Origin: CAZJRB01 sp964547995
GTDB lineage: Bacteria; Planctomycetota; Planctomycetia; Pirellulales; Thermoguttaceae
Assembly (NCBI GenBank): GCA_964547995.1
Contig: CAZJRB010000184.1
Coordinates: 1 to 8,261 of the forward strand
DNA: 8,261 nt
Reading direction: 5' to 3'
Shown: positions 1-6,670 of the stretch, piece after piece
Layout of the letters: every line of letters starts with the position of its first letter
How positions within the stretch are numbered: the stretch's first letter is position 1
The notes under the pieces: generated by a model
The model's database searches: none
Told to the model about the DNA's origin: nothing
Seen by the model: only the letters and a program-made list of their open reading frames with translations
Made by a program: the position numbers and the translations under genes

Positions 1-180
1 AGGTTTCGAGTTTTCCATTTTTTGGCCAAAAATCACGCTTGATTGAGGACTAGTTTCCCCTTTCCACCTTTTCCCTTCGTCCGTGTCGAGTTACTTCAGA
101 TGGCTGAATAGTTACCAATTTTCAATCTCCAATTTTCAATCCGCCCTGAAACGACTTAACTTCCCGAAAAAGAGCAAACC
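1..180. other. Intergenic leader upstream of the dehydrogenase cluster
   Basis: No coding region is evident here. The stretch is AT-richer than the genes that follow. It contains a 14-bp perfect palindrome at 19-32 (TTTTTGGCCAAAAA) and a tandem pair of CCAATTTTCAATC at 115-127 and 129-141. No convincing sigma-70 promoter with correct spacing was found by eye. The promoter of the cluster and any operator for a sugar-responsive regulator would be expected here, and the palindrome is the only symmetric candidate. Confidence 0.5.
115..141. repeat. Two tandem copies of a 13-bp AT-rich repeat
   Basis: CCAATTTTCAATC occurs at 115-127 and again at 129-141, separated by one base, giving a 14-bp period. 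The pair ends 39 bp before the start codon of the first dehydrogenase. It may be a remnant of intergenic simple repeat or a tandem protein-binding site. No function can be assigned from sequence. Confidence 0.6.
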
Positions 181-1242
181 ATGCCCCAAAAAACCATGAA
201 AGCCCTGGTGCTCCACGCCGTCGGCGACGACCGATATGAAGACGTACCGAAGCCGGCCGTTACCCCGGGTGAGGCGCTCGTCCGCGTTGGCTTCTGCGGT
301 GTGTGCGGGTCGGATATTCCCCGGACGTTCGTCAAGGGGACGTACCATTTTCCCACAATTTGCGGCCACGAATTTGCCGGCACCGTCGAAGCCGTCGGCG
401 ATGGGATCGACGCGTACAAGCCGGGCGACCGGGTGGTGGTCTTTCCGCTGTTGTGGTGCGGCAAGTGCCCCGCGTGCGAGTTGGGCAAGTACGTCATGTG
501 CGAGGACTACGATTACTACGGCTCGCGACGCGACGGCGGGTTTGCAGAATATGTCTCGGTCCCGCCGAAGAACCTCGTGCCGGTGCCCGAGGGAGTCTCG
601 ATGGAAGCTGCTTCCATGACCGAGCCGGCGGCCGTGGCCATGCACGCCCTGAAACGGGCCGGCGGCGGATTTACCGGTCAGGCCGTCGTCATCTTCGGGG
701 CAGGGCCGATCGGACTGATGGCCGCACAGTGGGCCCGGATGATGGGCGCCGCAAAGGTCGCCGTCTTCGATCTGATTCCCGAAAAACTCGAAATGGCCAA
801 GAAACTCGGCTTCGACATGGCGTTCAACGTGAAAGAGTGCGACGCGGTCGAGAAAATCAACGATCTGACCGGCGGCCGCGGGGCCGAGGTCTGCGTCGAA
901 GGTGCCGGCGTGCCGCTTACGTTTACCCAGGCAGTCGCCGCCGCGCGGTCGATGGGCCGGGTCGTGATCCTCGGCAACCCGTCGGGCAACGTCACGTTGC
1001 CGGCGCCATTGATCTCGCAGGCCATGCGGCGCGAATTAGACATCCTGGGTGTGTGGAATTCCGAATTCAGCGCCTGCGGCAACAACGACGACTGGCGGGC
1101 GGTGCTCGATGCGGTTGCCCGGGGAAGCGTTGATCTCGATTCGCTGATTACCCATCGCGTGCCGCTCGAAAAGGCTTTCGACGCACTGAAGATGATGAAC
1201 GAGCAAAGTGAGTTCTTTGCGAAAGTACTAATACAACCGTAA
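181..1242 (+). CDS. Zinc-dependent medium-chain dehydrogenase, galactitol-1-phosphate 5-dehydrogenase (GatD)-like
   Basis: Predicted 353-residue cytosolic NAD-dependent alcohol/polyol dehydrogenase of the zinc MDR (COG1063) family, at the usual family length. The N-terminal GroES-like domain carries catalytic-zinc residues C42, H63/E64 and E148, and structural-zinc cysteines C93, C96, C99 and C107. The Rossmann motif GAGPIG is at 173-178, with D197 at the end of the second strand, suggesting NAD rather than NADP. The segments CGSDIPR and YDYYGSRRDGGFAEY closely resemble those I recall from E. coli GatD, so oxidation of a polyol phosphate such as galactitol-1-phosphate is a reasonable guess. 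Related sorbitol or other polyol dehydrogenases remain possible. A second ATG at 196 is an alternative start; neither has a strong ribosome site, and 181 follows a weak purine run. It is first in a same-strand cluster with another dehydrogenase and an aldolase. Family membership is firm; substrate is inferred. Confidence 0.9.
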   Translation: MPQKTMKALVLHAVGDDRYEDVPKPAVTPGEALVRVGFCGVCGSDIPRTFVKGTYHFPTICGHEFAGTVEAVGDGIDAYKPGDRVVVFPLLWCGKCPACELGKYVMCEDYDYYGSRRDGGFAEYVSVPPKNLVPVPEGVSMEAASMTEPAAVAMHALKRAGGGFTGQAVVIFGAGPIGLMAAQWARMMGAAKVAVFDLIPEKLEMAKKLGFDMAFNVKECDAVEKINDLTGGRGAEVCVEGAGVPLTFTQAVAAARSMGRVVILGNPSGNVTLPAPLISQAMRRELDILGVWNSEFSACGNNDDWRAVLDAVARGSVDLDSLITHRVPLEKAFDALKMMNEQSEFFAKVLIQP

Positions 1243-1279
1243 GGGATGACTCAAAGAATAACTTCGGCTAATACAACCG
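1228..1279 (+). repeat. 12-bp direct repeat spanning the end of the first dehydrogenase gene
   Basis: CTAATACAACCG is present at 1228-1239, as the last coding codons before the TAA stop, and again at 1268-1279 in the intergenic gap. The copies are exactly 40 bp apart. The second copy is non-coding. The arrangement suggests a local duplication, or a small 28-bp insertion flanked by duplicated sequence, at the 3' end of the gene. Confidence 0.65.
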
Positions 1280-1282
1280 CCC

Positions 1283-1311
1283 CTTGTTCCCATGCTCTGC
1301 AAGGGAACAAG
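1283..1311 (+). promoter_or_regulatory. Strong stem-loop between the first two dehydrogenase genes
   Basis: CTTGTTCCC (1283-1291) is perfectly complementary to GGGAACAAG (1303-1311), a 9-bp stem. Inside, TGC and GCA form three further pairs beyond an A-A mismatch, leaving a TCT loop. No T-tract follows on either strand, so it does not look like a classical intrinsic terminator. It lies 58 nt before the next start codon, in a purine-rich leader. An mRNA-stabilising or processing hairpin, an attenuator or a dyad operator are all possible. The structure is seen; the role is inferred. Confidence 0.5.
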
Positions 1312-1369
1312 AAATAACGAGAAATACAAAAGCAAGAACAACTTCCCAACAAGAGAAAGAGTGAAAACG

Positions 1370-2416
1370 ATGAAAGCTGCCGTCCTTGAGGAATTGGAAA
1401 AGATCGTAGTCAAAGAGGTGGAGGATCCGGAAATCGGCGACAATTCGGCCTTGTTGAAGGTCGAAGCGGTTTCGATCTGCGGTTCGGACATCCGCATATT
1501 TCACCACGGCAATCCGCGATTGAAGACACCCGCGATCATCGGCCACGAGACGGCGGGTACCATTGTGAAGGTCGGCAAGAACGTCACCCGGATCAAGGAG
1601 GGCGATCGGGTGGCGGTCGGGGCCGACGTGCCGTGCGGACAGTGTGATTGGTGCCGTAACGGTCTGGGCAATAACTGCGCGATCAACTACGCGATCGGCT
1701 ATCAGATTCCCGGCTCGTTCGCCGAATACATGGAGTTGACGCCGCTGGTGCTCGACGAAGGCCCGGTGTCAACGTTTTCCGAGAAGCTCAGTTTCGACGA
1801 CGCCGCGCTGGCCGAGCCGCTCGCCTGCGTCCTTAACGGCCTGGAACTGGTCAATATGAGCCTCGGCAAGTCGATCGCCATCATCGGCCTTGGCCCGATC
1901 GGCTGCCTGATGATCGACGCCGCCCGCGCGATGGGCGCCACGAAGATCATCGCCGCGGAGATGGTCGACATGCGGATGGAGATCGCCAAAAAGTACGGGG
2001 CCGACGTTTACATCAATTCGGCGAAGGAGGACCTCGTGGCGCGCTGCCGCGAGGAGACCGGCGGCCACGGCCCCGACATCGTCATGACGACGTGCCCTTC
2101 GGTCCAAGTCCACGAAATGGCCATCGAGATGGTCAACCACCGTGGCTACGTGAACCTGTTCGGCGGCCTGGGCAAGGACGTCCGCCCGATGTCGGTCCTG
2201 TCGAACACGATCCACTACAAGGAGTGCTTCATCACCGGCTCGCACGGCAGCGTGCCGCGGCAACACACCCTGGCGGTCAAGATGCTCGAGGCCGGCATGG
2301 TCCGCACTCAGCCGATCATCACGCATCACTTCCCGCTCGAGAAAATCAACGAGGCCTTCGACACGATGCAGAGCCAGAAGGGAATGAAAATCGTTATCCA
2401 CCCGCACGGGGATTGA
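1370..2416 (+). CDS. Zinc-dependent medium-chain alcohol/polyol dehydrogenase
   Basis: Predicted 348-residue cytosolic NAD-dependent dehydrogenase of the sorbitol/threonine dehydrogenase (COG1063) class. Catalytic-zinc residues are C37, H59/E60 and E149; structural-zinc cysteines are C89, C92, C95 and C103. The Rossmann loop GLGPIG is at 173-178, with E197 as the acidic residue that usually binds the NAD ribose. The ATG at 1370 was chosen over an in-frame ATG at 1292 because the protein then begins MKAAVLEE, the usual MDR start. It also has a purine-rich AGAAAGAG just upstream, whereas the 1292 ATG lies in the loop of a hairpin. It is the second gene of the cluster, 51 bp before the aldolase, and is not a close copy of its neighbours. 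The substrate is probably a sugar alcohol or a sugar in the same pathway, but the sequence does not fix which. Confidence 0.9.
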   Translation: MKAAVLEELEKIVVKEVEDPEIGDNSALLKVEAVSICGSDIRIFHHGNPRLKTPAIIGHETAGTIVKVGKNVTRIKEGDRVAVGADVPCGQCDWCRNGLGNNCAINYAIGYQIPGSFAEYMELTPLVLDEGPVSTFSEKLSFDDAALAEPLACVLNGLELVNMSLGKSIAIIGLGPIGCLMIDAARAMGATKIIAAEMVDMRMEIAKKYGADVYINSAKEDLVARCREETGGHGPDIVMTTCPSVQVHEMAIEMVNHRGYVNLFGGLGKDVRPMSVLSNTIHYKECFITGSHGSVPRQHTLAVKMLEAGMVRTQPIITHHFPLEKINEAFDTMQSQKGMKIVIHPHGD

Positions 2417-2467
2417 CGCCGCTTGCGGCTTCGCAACCAAGAATATCAAACTGCGAAAGCAATCACC

Positions 2468-3121
2468 ATGTCCTCAATCAAAGAACAACTCGTCGAATAC
2501 GGCAAGAAAATCTACGCCGCTCATCTTGTCGTGGGCGCCGGCGGCAACATCAGCGCCCGCGACGGCGAGATTATCTGGATGAAGCCCAGCGGATTCGCCA
2601 TGGAAGACGTGACCCCGGGCGATCTATGCGGCATGAAGATCGACTCGGGCCGGCAGGTCGAGGGCCCCCACAAACCGACCTCCGAGTTCAACATGCACCT
2701 GGCGGTCTACCACAACCGACCCGACGTGAACGCGGTCTTCCACGTCCACTCGCCGTGGCTTTGCGGCGTGGTCAGCGCCGGCATCGAGTTCGACAAGATG
2801 CCGATGTTCGGCGAGTTCATCAACGATCTCGGTCGGCGTGCGACGGTGCCGTACGTCACGCCCACGACCGAGGTCCTCGCCGCTCTGGTCGGCGACGCGT
2901 CCAAGGAAGCCGACACGATCTTCATGTGCAACCACGGCGTCTGTTGCGTGGGAGTGAACATGAAGCAGGCGTACTGGCGCTGCCTGATCGCGGAAGACAC
3001 GGCCAAGTCGCTGGTGGCTGCCATGGTCGTCGGCAAGCCGCAGTTGCTCACACCCGAGCAGGAAGTCGATCTGATGTCGCGGCCCGGCCCGCAGCACCGG
3101 GTCAAGATGATGGAGAAGTAA
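2468..3121 (+). CDS. Class II aldolase/adducin family protein (fuculose-phosphate aldolase-like)
   Basis: Predicted 217-residue cytosolic zinc aldolase, nearly the length of E. coli FucA (about 215). The phosphate-binding GGNIS motif is at 25-29, acidic catalytic residue E73 is in TSEFNMH, zinc ligands H92 and H94 are in FHVHSPW, and the third ligand H156 is in CNHGV. Family members retro-aldol-cleave ketose-1-phosphates such as fuculose- or rhamnulose-1-phosphate to dihydroxyacetone phosphate and an aldehyde. Relatives are pentulose-5-phosphate 4-epimerases and the MtnB dehydratase, so the exact reaction is open. The start at 2468 gives the typical N-terminus (SSIKEQLVEYGKKI); an upstream in-frame TTG would add unrelated residues. 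Placed between dehydrogenase genes, it probably performs the cleavage step of the pathway they feed. No sugar kinase is visible to supply its phosphorylated substrate. Confidence 0.9.
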   Translation: MSSIKEQLVEYGKKIYAAHLVVGAGGNISARDGEIIWMKPSGFAMEDVTPGDLCGMKIDSGRQVEGPHKPTSEFNMHLAVYHNRPDVNAVFHVHSPWLCGVVSAGIEFDKMPMFGEFINDLGRRATVPYVTPTTEVLAALVGDASKEADTIFMCNHGVCCVGVNMKQAYWRCLIAEDTAKSLVAAMVVGKPQLLTPEQEVDLMSRPGPQHRVKMMEK

Positions 3122-3214
3122 ACAACAGCACCGTCTCGGCATCCTGGCCCGGAAGAAGATGCCCGTAGGTATCTATCCAAACCGTGCGAACTATTCGCCT
3201 GAGGAGTGAAGCAA
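3122..3214 (+). other. Intergenic gap with a small stem-loop and a strong ribosome-binding site
   Basis: GGCATC (3138-3143) can pair with GATGCC (3158-3163) across a 14-nt loop, shortly after the aldolase stop. There is no T-tract, so termination is doubtful. GAGGAG at 3201-3206 is the clearest Shine-Dalgarno sequence of the cluster. It lies 8 nt before the ATG at 3215 and decides that start over an in-frame GTG at 3206 that overlaps it. Confidence 0.5.
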
Positions 3215-4228
3215 ATGAAAGTGTCGATGTGGTATAACAACCGCGATATTCGCATCGAAGAGATGCCCACCCCGAAGCCCGGTCCGAGAGAAATGTTGGT
3301 CAAAGTGATGTCATGCGGTATCTGCGGAAGCGATGTTGTTCAGTGGTACCGGCTGCCCAGGGCACCGCTCGTGCAAGGCCATGAACTTGGCGCGGAGGTC
3401 GTCGAGGTTGGAAACGCCCTGACGAAATACAAACCGAACGATCGGGTATTCATAGCACCCAAGGTGCCGTGCCTGAAATGCTATTACTGTAAGAACGGCC
3501 ACTATCCTCAGTGCACAGAAGTCAAAGAAAGGCTGCCTGGCGCATTTGCTCAATATGTTCTGGTACCCGAGCGTATTGTAGAGAACGGAACACTATTACT
3601 ACCTGACAACGTGACCTATGATCAAAGCACGTTCGTCGAACCCCTTGCCTGCGTCGTCAGGGCTCAAAGGCTGGCCAATCTGAAAGAAGGCCAAAACGTG
3701 ATCGTGCTCGGCTGTGGCATGTCAGGGTTGCTTCACGTGAAGCTGGCCCATACCCAAAACGCTCGACCTATCGCCTCGGATATCAATCCAAACCGACTGG
3801 CATTTGCCCAAGAGGCCGGTGCGGCAATGACCATCGATGCAGCAGAGAACGTCCCGGAATGCCTGGTCGCGGAAACGGGAAGGCTCGCCGACGTGGTGAT
3901 TCTGTGTACGTCTGCCATACCTGCAGTGGAACATGCCTGGAAATGCGTAGATAAGGGAGGTACGGTCGTCTTCTTTGCCGTTCCCGGGCCGGAAAAGATC
4001 GTCACGGTCCCCATCAACGATTTCTGGAGGAAAGAAATCACAATACTCACATCGTACTATAGTGGGCCACCGGATTGGGCAGAGGCCTTGCAACTGATCG
4101 CGTCGGCTGGAATAGCGGTGGACGACATGATTACACACACTCTACCGCTTAGTGAGACGGCAAAAGGTTTTGGTTTTGTTCTGGACGGGGAAAAGTCCAT
4201 GAAGGTCATCATACGACCCAATGACTAG
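3215..4228 (+). CDS. Zinc-dependent medium-chain dehydrogenase, compositionally distinct from its neighbours
   Basis: Predicted 337-residue cytosolic NAD-dependent dehydrogenase of the zinc MDR family. Catalytic-zinc residues are C37, H56/E57 and E142; structural-zinc cysteines are C86, C89, C92 and C100. The Rossmann loop GCGMSG is at 166-171, with D189 (SDINPNR) marking NAD preference. The GroES part is slightly shorter than in the two upstream dehydrogenases, and the C-terminal segment YYSGPPDW followed by THTLPL recalls members acting on cyclitols or polyols. That resemblance is from memory and is weak evidence of substrate. Codons use clearly more A/T at third positions than the preceding genes, suggesting separate acquisition. 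It follows the aldolase by 93 bp with its own strong ribosome-binding site and may be the last gene of the operon or transcribed alone. Confidence 0.88.
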   Translation: MKVSMWYNNRDIRIEEMPTPKPGPREMLVKVMSCGICGSDVVQWYRLPRAPLVQGHELGAEVVEVGNALTKYKPNDRVFIAPKVPCLKCYYCKNGHYPQCTEVKERLPGAFAQYVLVPERIVENGTLLLPDNVTYDQSTFVEPLACVVRAQRLANLKEGQNVIVLGCGMSGLLHVKLAHTQNARPIASDINPNRLAFAQEAGAAMTIDAAENVPECLVAETGRLADVVILCTSAIPAVEHAWKCVDKGGTVVFFAVPGPEKIVTVPINDFWRKEITILTSYYSGPPDWAEALQLIASAGIAVDDMITHTLPLSETAKGFGFVLDGEKSMKVIIRPND

Positions 4229-4259
4229 GCCGGTGTGGCGCCTAAGGTAAACAATTGTG

Positions 4260-4277
4260 CGCCGTGAAAAGACGGCG
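4260..4277 (+). terminator. Possible weak terminator after the third dehydrogenase
   Basis: CGCCGT (4260-4265) and ACGGCG (4272-4277) form a perfect GC-rich 6-bp stem around a GAAAAG loop, 31 nt after the stop codon. It is followed only by ATTTCC, not a real T-tract. It would act on + strand transcripts if at all. Confidence 0.35.
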
Positions 4278-4322
4278 ATTTCCAATGGGTGGGTGAAATT
4301 CCCGCCCGACGACGAGTCGCTC

Positions 4323-4353
4323 CAGCCGGTCATTTTAGGTGCTCTACCGGCTG
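4323..4353. terminator. Inverted repeat in the convergent gap, possible bidirectional terminator
   Basis: CAGCCGGT (4323-4330) and ACCGGCTG (4346-4353) form a perfect 8-bp stem with a 15-nt loop. It lies between the convergent ends of the third dehydrogenase and ftsH, 47 bp past the ftsH stop. There is no adjacent T-tract in either direction, so the role rests mainly on location. Confidence 0.35.
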
Positions 4354-4399
4354 TAGTCGTGTGGTCGTGGTATGCGCCCCCTTACCGCCCCGCCGGCGG

Positions 4400-6454
4400 T
4401 CAATCGGCTTTTTTCGCCGCCGACTTCATCCGCGATTTCTTGGCCGTCTTTCCCTCAAGCTTCGCCTCGGACTTCGATTCCGAGTTCCCCACCCGCGGCC
4501 CGATCAGCTCTTCGATTTCGTGCTCGTCGAGCGTTTCTTCCGCTTCCAGGGCCTTGGCCAGCGCGTCCAATTTGTCGCGATGCTCGACGAGCATCTCCTC
4601 GGCCCTTTCCGACGCAGCATGAAGAATCTTGAGGATCTCTTCGTCGATTACCCGGGCCGTGTGCTCGCTGAACCGGCGTGGTTCGGCCATCTCCTTGCCG
4701 AGAAAGGGATGTTCCTCACCGTCGTGGAACGCGGCCGGGCCCAGACGCTCGCTCATACCCCAGTGACTGACCATGTGGCGTGCAAGTTGCGTTGCCTTGT
4801 TCAAGTCATCCGCAGCACCGGCCGTGTACTCGTCGAAGATCAGCTTTTCGGCCACGCGCCCGCCCAGGAGGAACAGCAGCCGCATGCGGAGTTCGGTTTC
4901 GCTGATGTTGACGCGATCTTCCTCGGGCAGGAGTTGGGTGGCCCCGAGCGACCGGCCGCGCGGTATGATCGACACCTTGTGTACGCGGTCGACGCCCGGC
5001 ACCAGCCACGCCAGCAGGGCATGGCCGGCTTCGTGATACGCCGTCATCGACTTCTCCTTGCCGGAGAGAACCTCCTCGCGTTTCGAGCCCATCAAGAGCT
5101 TGTCCCTGGCGTACTCGAAATCCGACATGTCGACGTGGTCCTTGTCGTGCCGGCTTGCCCAGAGCGCGGCCTCGTTGACGAGGTTTCGAATGTCGGCCCC
5201 GGTCATGCCAACGGTGCCGGAGGCGAGGCGTTCGAGGTTGACGTCGGAGTCCAGTGGCACGCCTTTCGAGTGTACTTCGAAGATCGCCAGCCGGCCTTTG
5301 AGGCTTGGGCGGTCGACCGTGATGTGGCGATCGAACCGGCCGGGCCGAAGAAGCGCCGGATCGAGCACGTCGGGACGGTTGGTGGCTGCCACCACGATCA
5401 CCGACTCGGTCTGCAAAAACCCGTCCATCTCGCTGAGGATCTGGTTGAGCGTCTGTTCTCGCTCATCGTGTCCGCCGCCAAGTCCCGCCCCGCGATGGCG
5501 CCCGACCGCATCGATCTCGTCGATGAAGAGGATCGACGGCGCCGCGTCCTTCGCCGTATTGAACAGATCGCGGACGCGCGAGGCCCCGACGCCCACGAAC
5601 ATCTGGATAAACTCGGAGCCGTTGATGGAGAAGAAGGGGACACCGGCCTCGCCGGCGATGGCCCGGCCCAGCAAGGTCTTCCCCGTACCCGGGGGTCCCA
5701 TCAACAAAAGCCCTTTCGGCACGCGACCGCCCAACCGCTGGAACTTCTCCGGGTTCTTCAGATACTCGACGACTTCCTGCAAGTCGTTCTTGACCCCCTC
5801 GAGCCCGGCAACGTCGTCGAACGTCACGCGCTGACTGCTGGAGTCATACCGTCGGGCGGGGCTCTTGCTGAACCCCGACATCAACCCGCCGCCGAACGAG
5901 TCCCGGGCACGCCGAAACAGGAACCACACGCCCGCAAACAACGCCACCGTTACCAGCAAATAGACGCCGAGCACCATCCCGGTGCTGTCGGTTTCGGGCG
6001 TGACCTTGTAGTTTGCGCCCAGTTTCTCCACCATCATGTCGTCCAGGGCGCGGTCGGGCAGAATATAGGAAGGCAGGGTGGTGACAAACTTCTTTTTCAG
6101 CAGGGGCGGTTCCTTCTCCGCCTTTTCACCTTTCGCACCACCCTCTTCCTTTGCCTCGGAATCCTTCTTCTCCGTGGCCGCCTTCTCCGCCGCCTCCGGA
6201 TCGATCGGCGGTTCCTTGAATTCCCCGGTGACTTTCACACCTTGGATATTGACCTCGGAGACATTATCCTGGGCGAGTTGTTCGCGAAAGAAGCCGTACG
6301 TGATTTGCGATTGCTTCGACTCGCGCCTGCTGAATACCAGGAAAAGTATGACGAGAGCGAAGATAATCATCAGCCACACGGTGGACGTACCCGGCCCCTG
6401 CCTGGGCAACGGCTTTTGCGGCGGCGGGTTCTTGTTGTCGGGTTGATCGTCCAT
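4400..6454 (-). CDS. ftsH: ATP-dependent zinc metalloprotease FtsH
   Basis: Predicted 684-residue membrane-anchored AAA+ protease that extracts and degrades misassembled membrane proteins and some cytosolic regulators, normally as a hexamer. Order of parts: short Pro/Gln-rich cytosolic start; membrane segment about 25-41; extracytoplasmic domain 42-158 with a Glu/Lys/Ala-rich insert at about 84-117; second membrane segment about 160-180; AAA+ domain with Walker A GPPGTGKT (253-260), pore motif FVGVG (286-290), Walker B ILFIDEID (308-315) and arginine-finger region LRPGRFDR (369-376); peptidase domain with HEAGH (474-478) and probable third zinc ligand D550. It ends in a Lys/Ser/Ala-rich tail from about 658. 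The start at 6454 (MDDQPDNK) was preferred to an upstream ATG at 6601, because the extra 49 residues look non-coding and would run through a perfect inverted repeat; GGAAGAG precedes 6454. All key residues are intact. It is transcribed towards the dehydrogenase cluster and is unlikely to share its function. Confidence 0.96.
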   Translation of the reverse strand: MDDQPDNKNPPPQKPLPRQGPGTSTVWLMIIFALVILFLVFSRRESKQSQITYGFFREQLAQDNVSEVNIQGVKVTGEFKEPPIDPEAAEKAATEKKDSEAKEEGGAKGEKAEKEPPLLKKKFVTTLPSYILPDRALDDMMVEKLGANYKVTPETDSTGMVLGVYLLVTVALFAGVWFLFRRARDSFGGGLMSGFSKSPARRYDSSSQRVTFDDVAGLEGVKNDLQEVVEYLKNPEKFQRLGGRVPKGLLLMGPPGTGKTLLGRAIAGEAGVPFFSINGSEFIQMFVGVGASRVRDLFNTAKDAAPSILFIDEIDAVGRHRGAGLGGGHDEREQTLNQILSEMDGFLQTESVIVVAATNRPDVLDPALLRPGRFDRHITVDRPSLKGRLAIFEVHSKGVPLDSDVNLERLASGTVGMTGADIRNLVNEAALWASRHDKDHVDMSDFEYARDKLLMGSKREEVLSGKEKSMTAYHEAGHALLAWLVPGVDRVHKVSIIPRGRSLGATQLLPEEDRVNISETELRMRLLFLLGGRVAEKLIFDEYTAGAADDLNKATQLARHMVSHWGMSERLGPAAFHDGEEHPFLGKEMAEPRRFSEHTARVIDEEILKILHAASERAEEMLVEHRDKLDALAKALEAEETLDEHEIEELIGPRVGNSESKSEAKLEGKTAKKSRMKSAAKKAD

Positions 6455-6502
6455 CGAGGGTCTCTTCCGCCGGCAAGCCCCACTTGTGAGGATGCTGCCG
6501 GC

Positions 6503-6530
6503 ATTGTGCAGACTCATGAAAGGTTGCCAA
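6503..6530 (-). promoter_or_regulatory. Candidate ftsH promoter
   Basis: On the minus strand TTGGCA (6530-6525) and CACAAT (6508-6503) are 16 bp apart and match the sigma-70 -35 and -10 consensus at 5/6 and 4/6 positions. The predicted transcript would start about 40 nt before the ftsH ATG. The -35 box overlaps the edge of the 22-bp inverted repeat at 6528-6549. Weak matches are common by chance, so this is tentative. Confidence 0.3.
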
Positions 6531-6549
6531 AACGGCATGTGCCGTTTTG
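6528..6549 (-). terminator. Perfect 22-bp inverted repeat, likely tRNA terminator or ftsH operator
   Basis: CAAAACGGCA and TGCCGTTTTG are perfect inverted arms around TG. As RNA this gives an A-rich side, a GGC/GCC-rich stem with an ATGT loop, and a short T-run, which is the shape of a bidirectional intrinsic terminator. It lies 75 nt downstream of the tRNA-Val 3' end on the same strand and 74 nt upstream of ftsH, so it would separate those two transcripts. Its overlap with a candidate ftsH -35 box makes an operator role possible as well. Confidence 0.55.
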
Positions 6550-6624
6550 TGCCGGGGATTTCAGGCCGCACTGCCGACCGCCGGCAGGTATCTAAGTTCA
6601 AGATTCATCGGGTTTTCGGTCAAG

Positions 6625-6670
6625 TGGGCGATAGCCGACTCGAACGGCTGACTTCCACGTTGTAAGCGTG
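6625..6670 (-). tRNA. Truncated tRNA-Val (TAC), 3' part only; attachment-site remnant
   Basis: Reading the minus strand, the segment gives most of the anticodon stem (CACG/CGTG), loop CTTACAA with anticodon TAC, a five-base variable loop, a perfect T-arm (AGCCG, loop TTCGAGT, CGGCT), the acceptor 3' strand ATCGCCC and discriminator A at 6625. CCA is not encoded. The expected partner strand GGGCGAT, D-arm and first half are missing: sequence beyond 6670 does not resemble a tRNA, and position 27 (A at 6671) already fails to pair. The fragment therefore starts inside the anticodon stem. This fits the displaced chromosomal 3' end left when an element integrates into a tRNA gene; the rebuilt full tRNA should lie at the far end of the element, outside the window. 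It would not make a functional tRNA itself. Confidence 0.8.

Noticed and set aside
303..1133. A 276-codon + strand frame inside the first dehydrogenase
   Set aside because: Its Arg-rich product has no family features, and the overlapping frame is a full MDR enzyme.
1769..2449. A 226-codon minus-strand frame over the second dehydrogenase
   Set aside because: It is a shadow frame rich in Ala, Val, Asp and His, opposite a gene with intact catalytic and Rossmann motifs.
2092..3168. A 358-codon + strand frame overlapping the second dehydrogenase and the aldolase
   Set aside because: It is out of frame with two genes whose zinc-binding motifs are complete, and its product is Arg/Pro/Gly-rich noise typical of GC-rich DNA.
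4390..4399. The palindrome CCGCCGGCGG just after the ftsH stop
   Set aside because: It has no loop-forming spacer and no T-tract, and GC-rich self-complementary decamers are common in such DNA.
4289..6595. A 768-codon open frame on the + strand opposite ftsH
   Set aside because: It is the antisense shadow of ftsH. The translated product is rich in Arg, His and Leu with no recognisable domain, whereas the minus-strand frame contains all FtsH motifs.
6455..6601. An N-terminal extension of FtsH starting at the ATG at 6601
   Set aside because: The added residues would cross the 22-bp inverted repeat and the candidate promoter and do not resemble FtsH. The ATG at 6454 has a ribosome site and a normal N-terminus.
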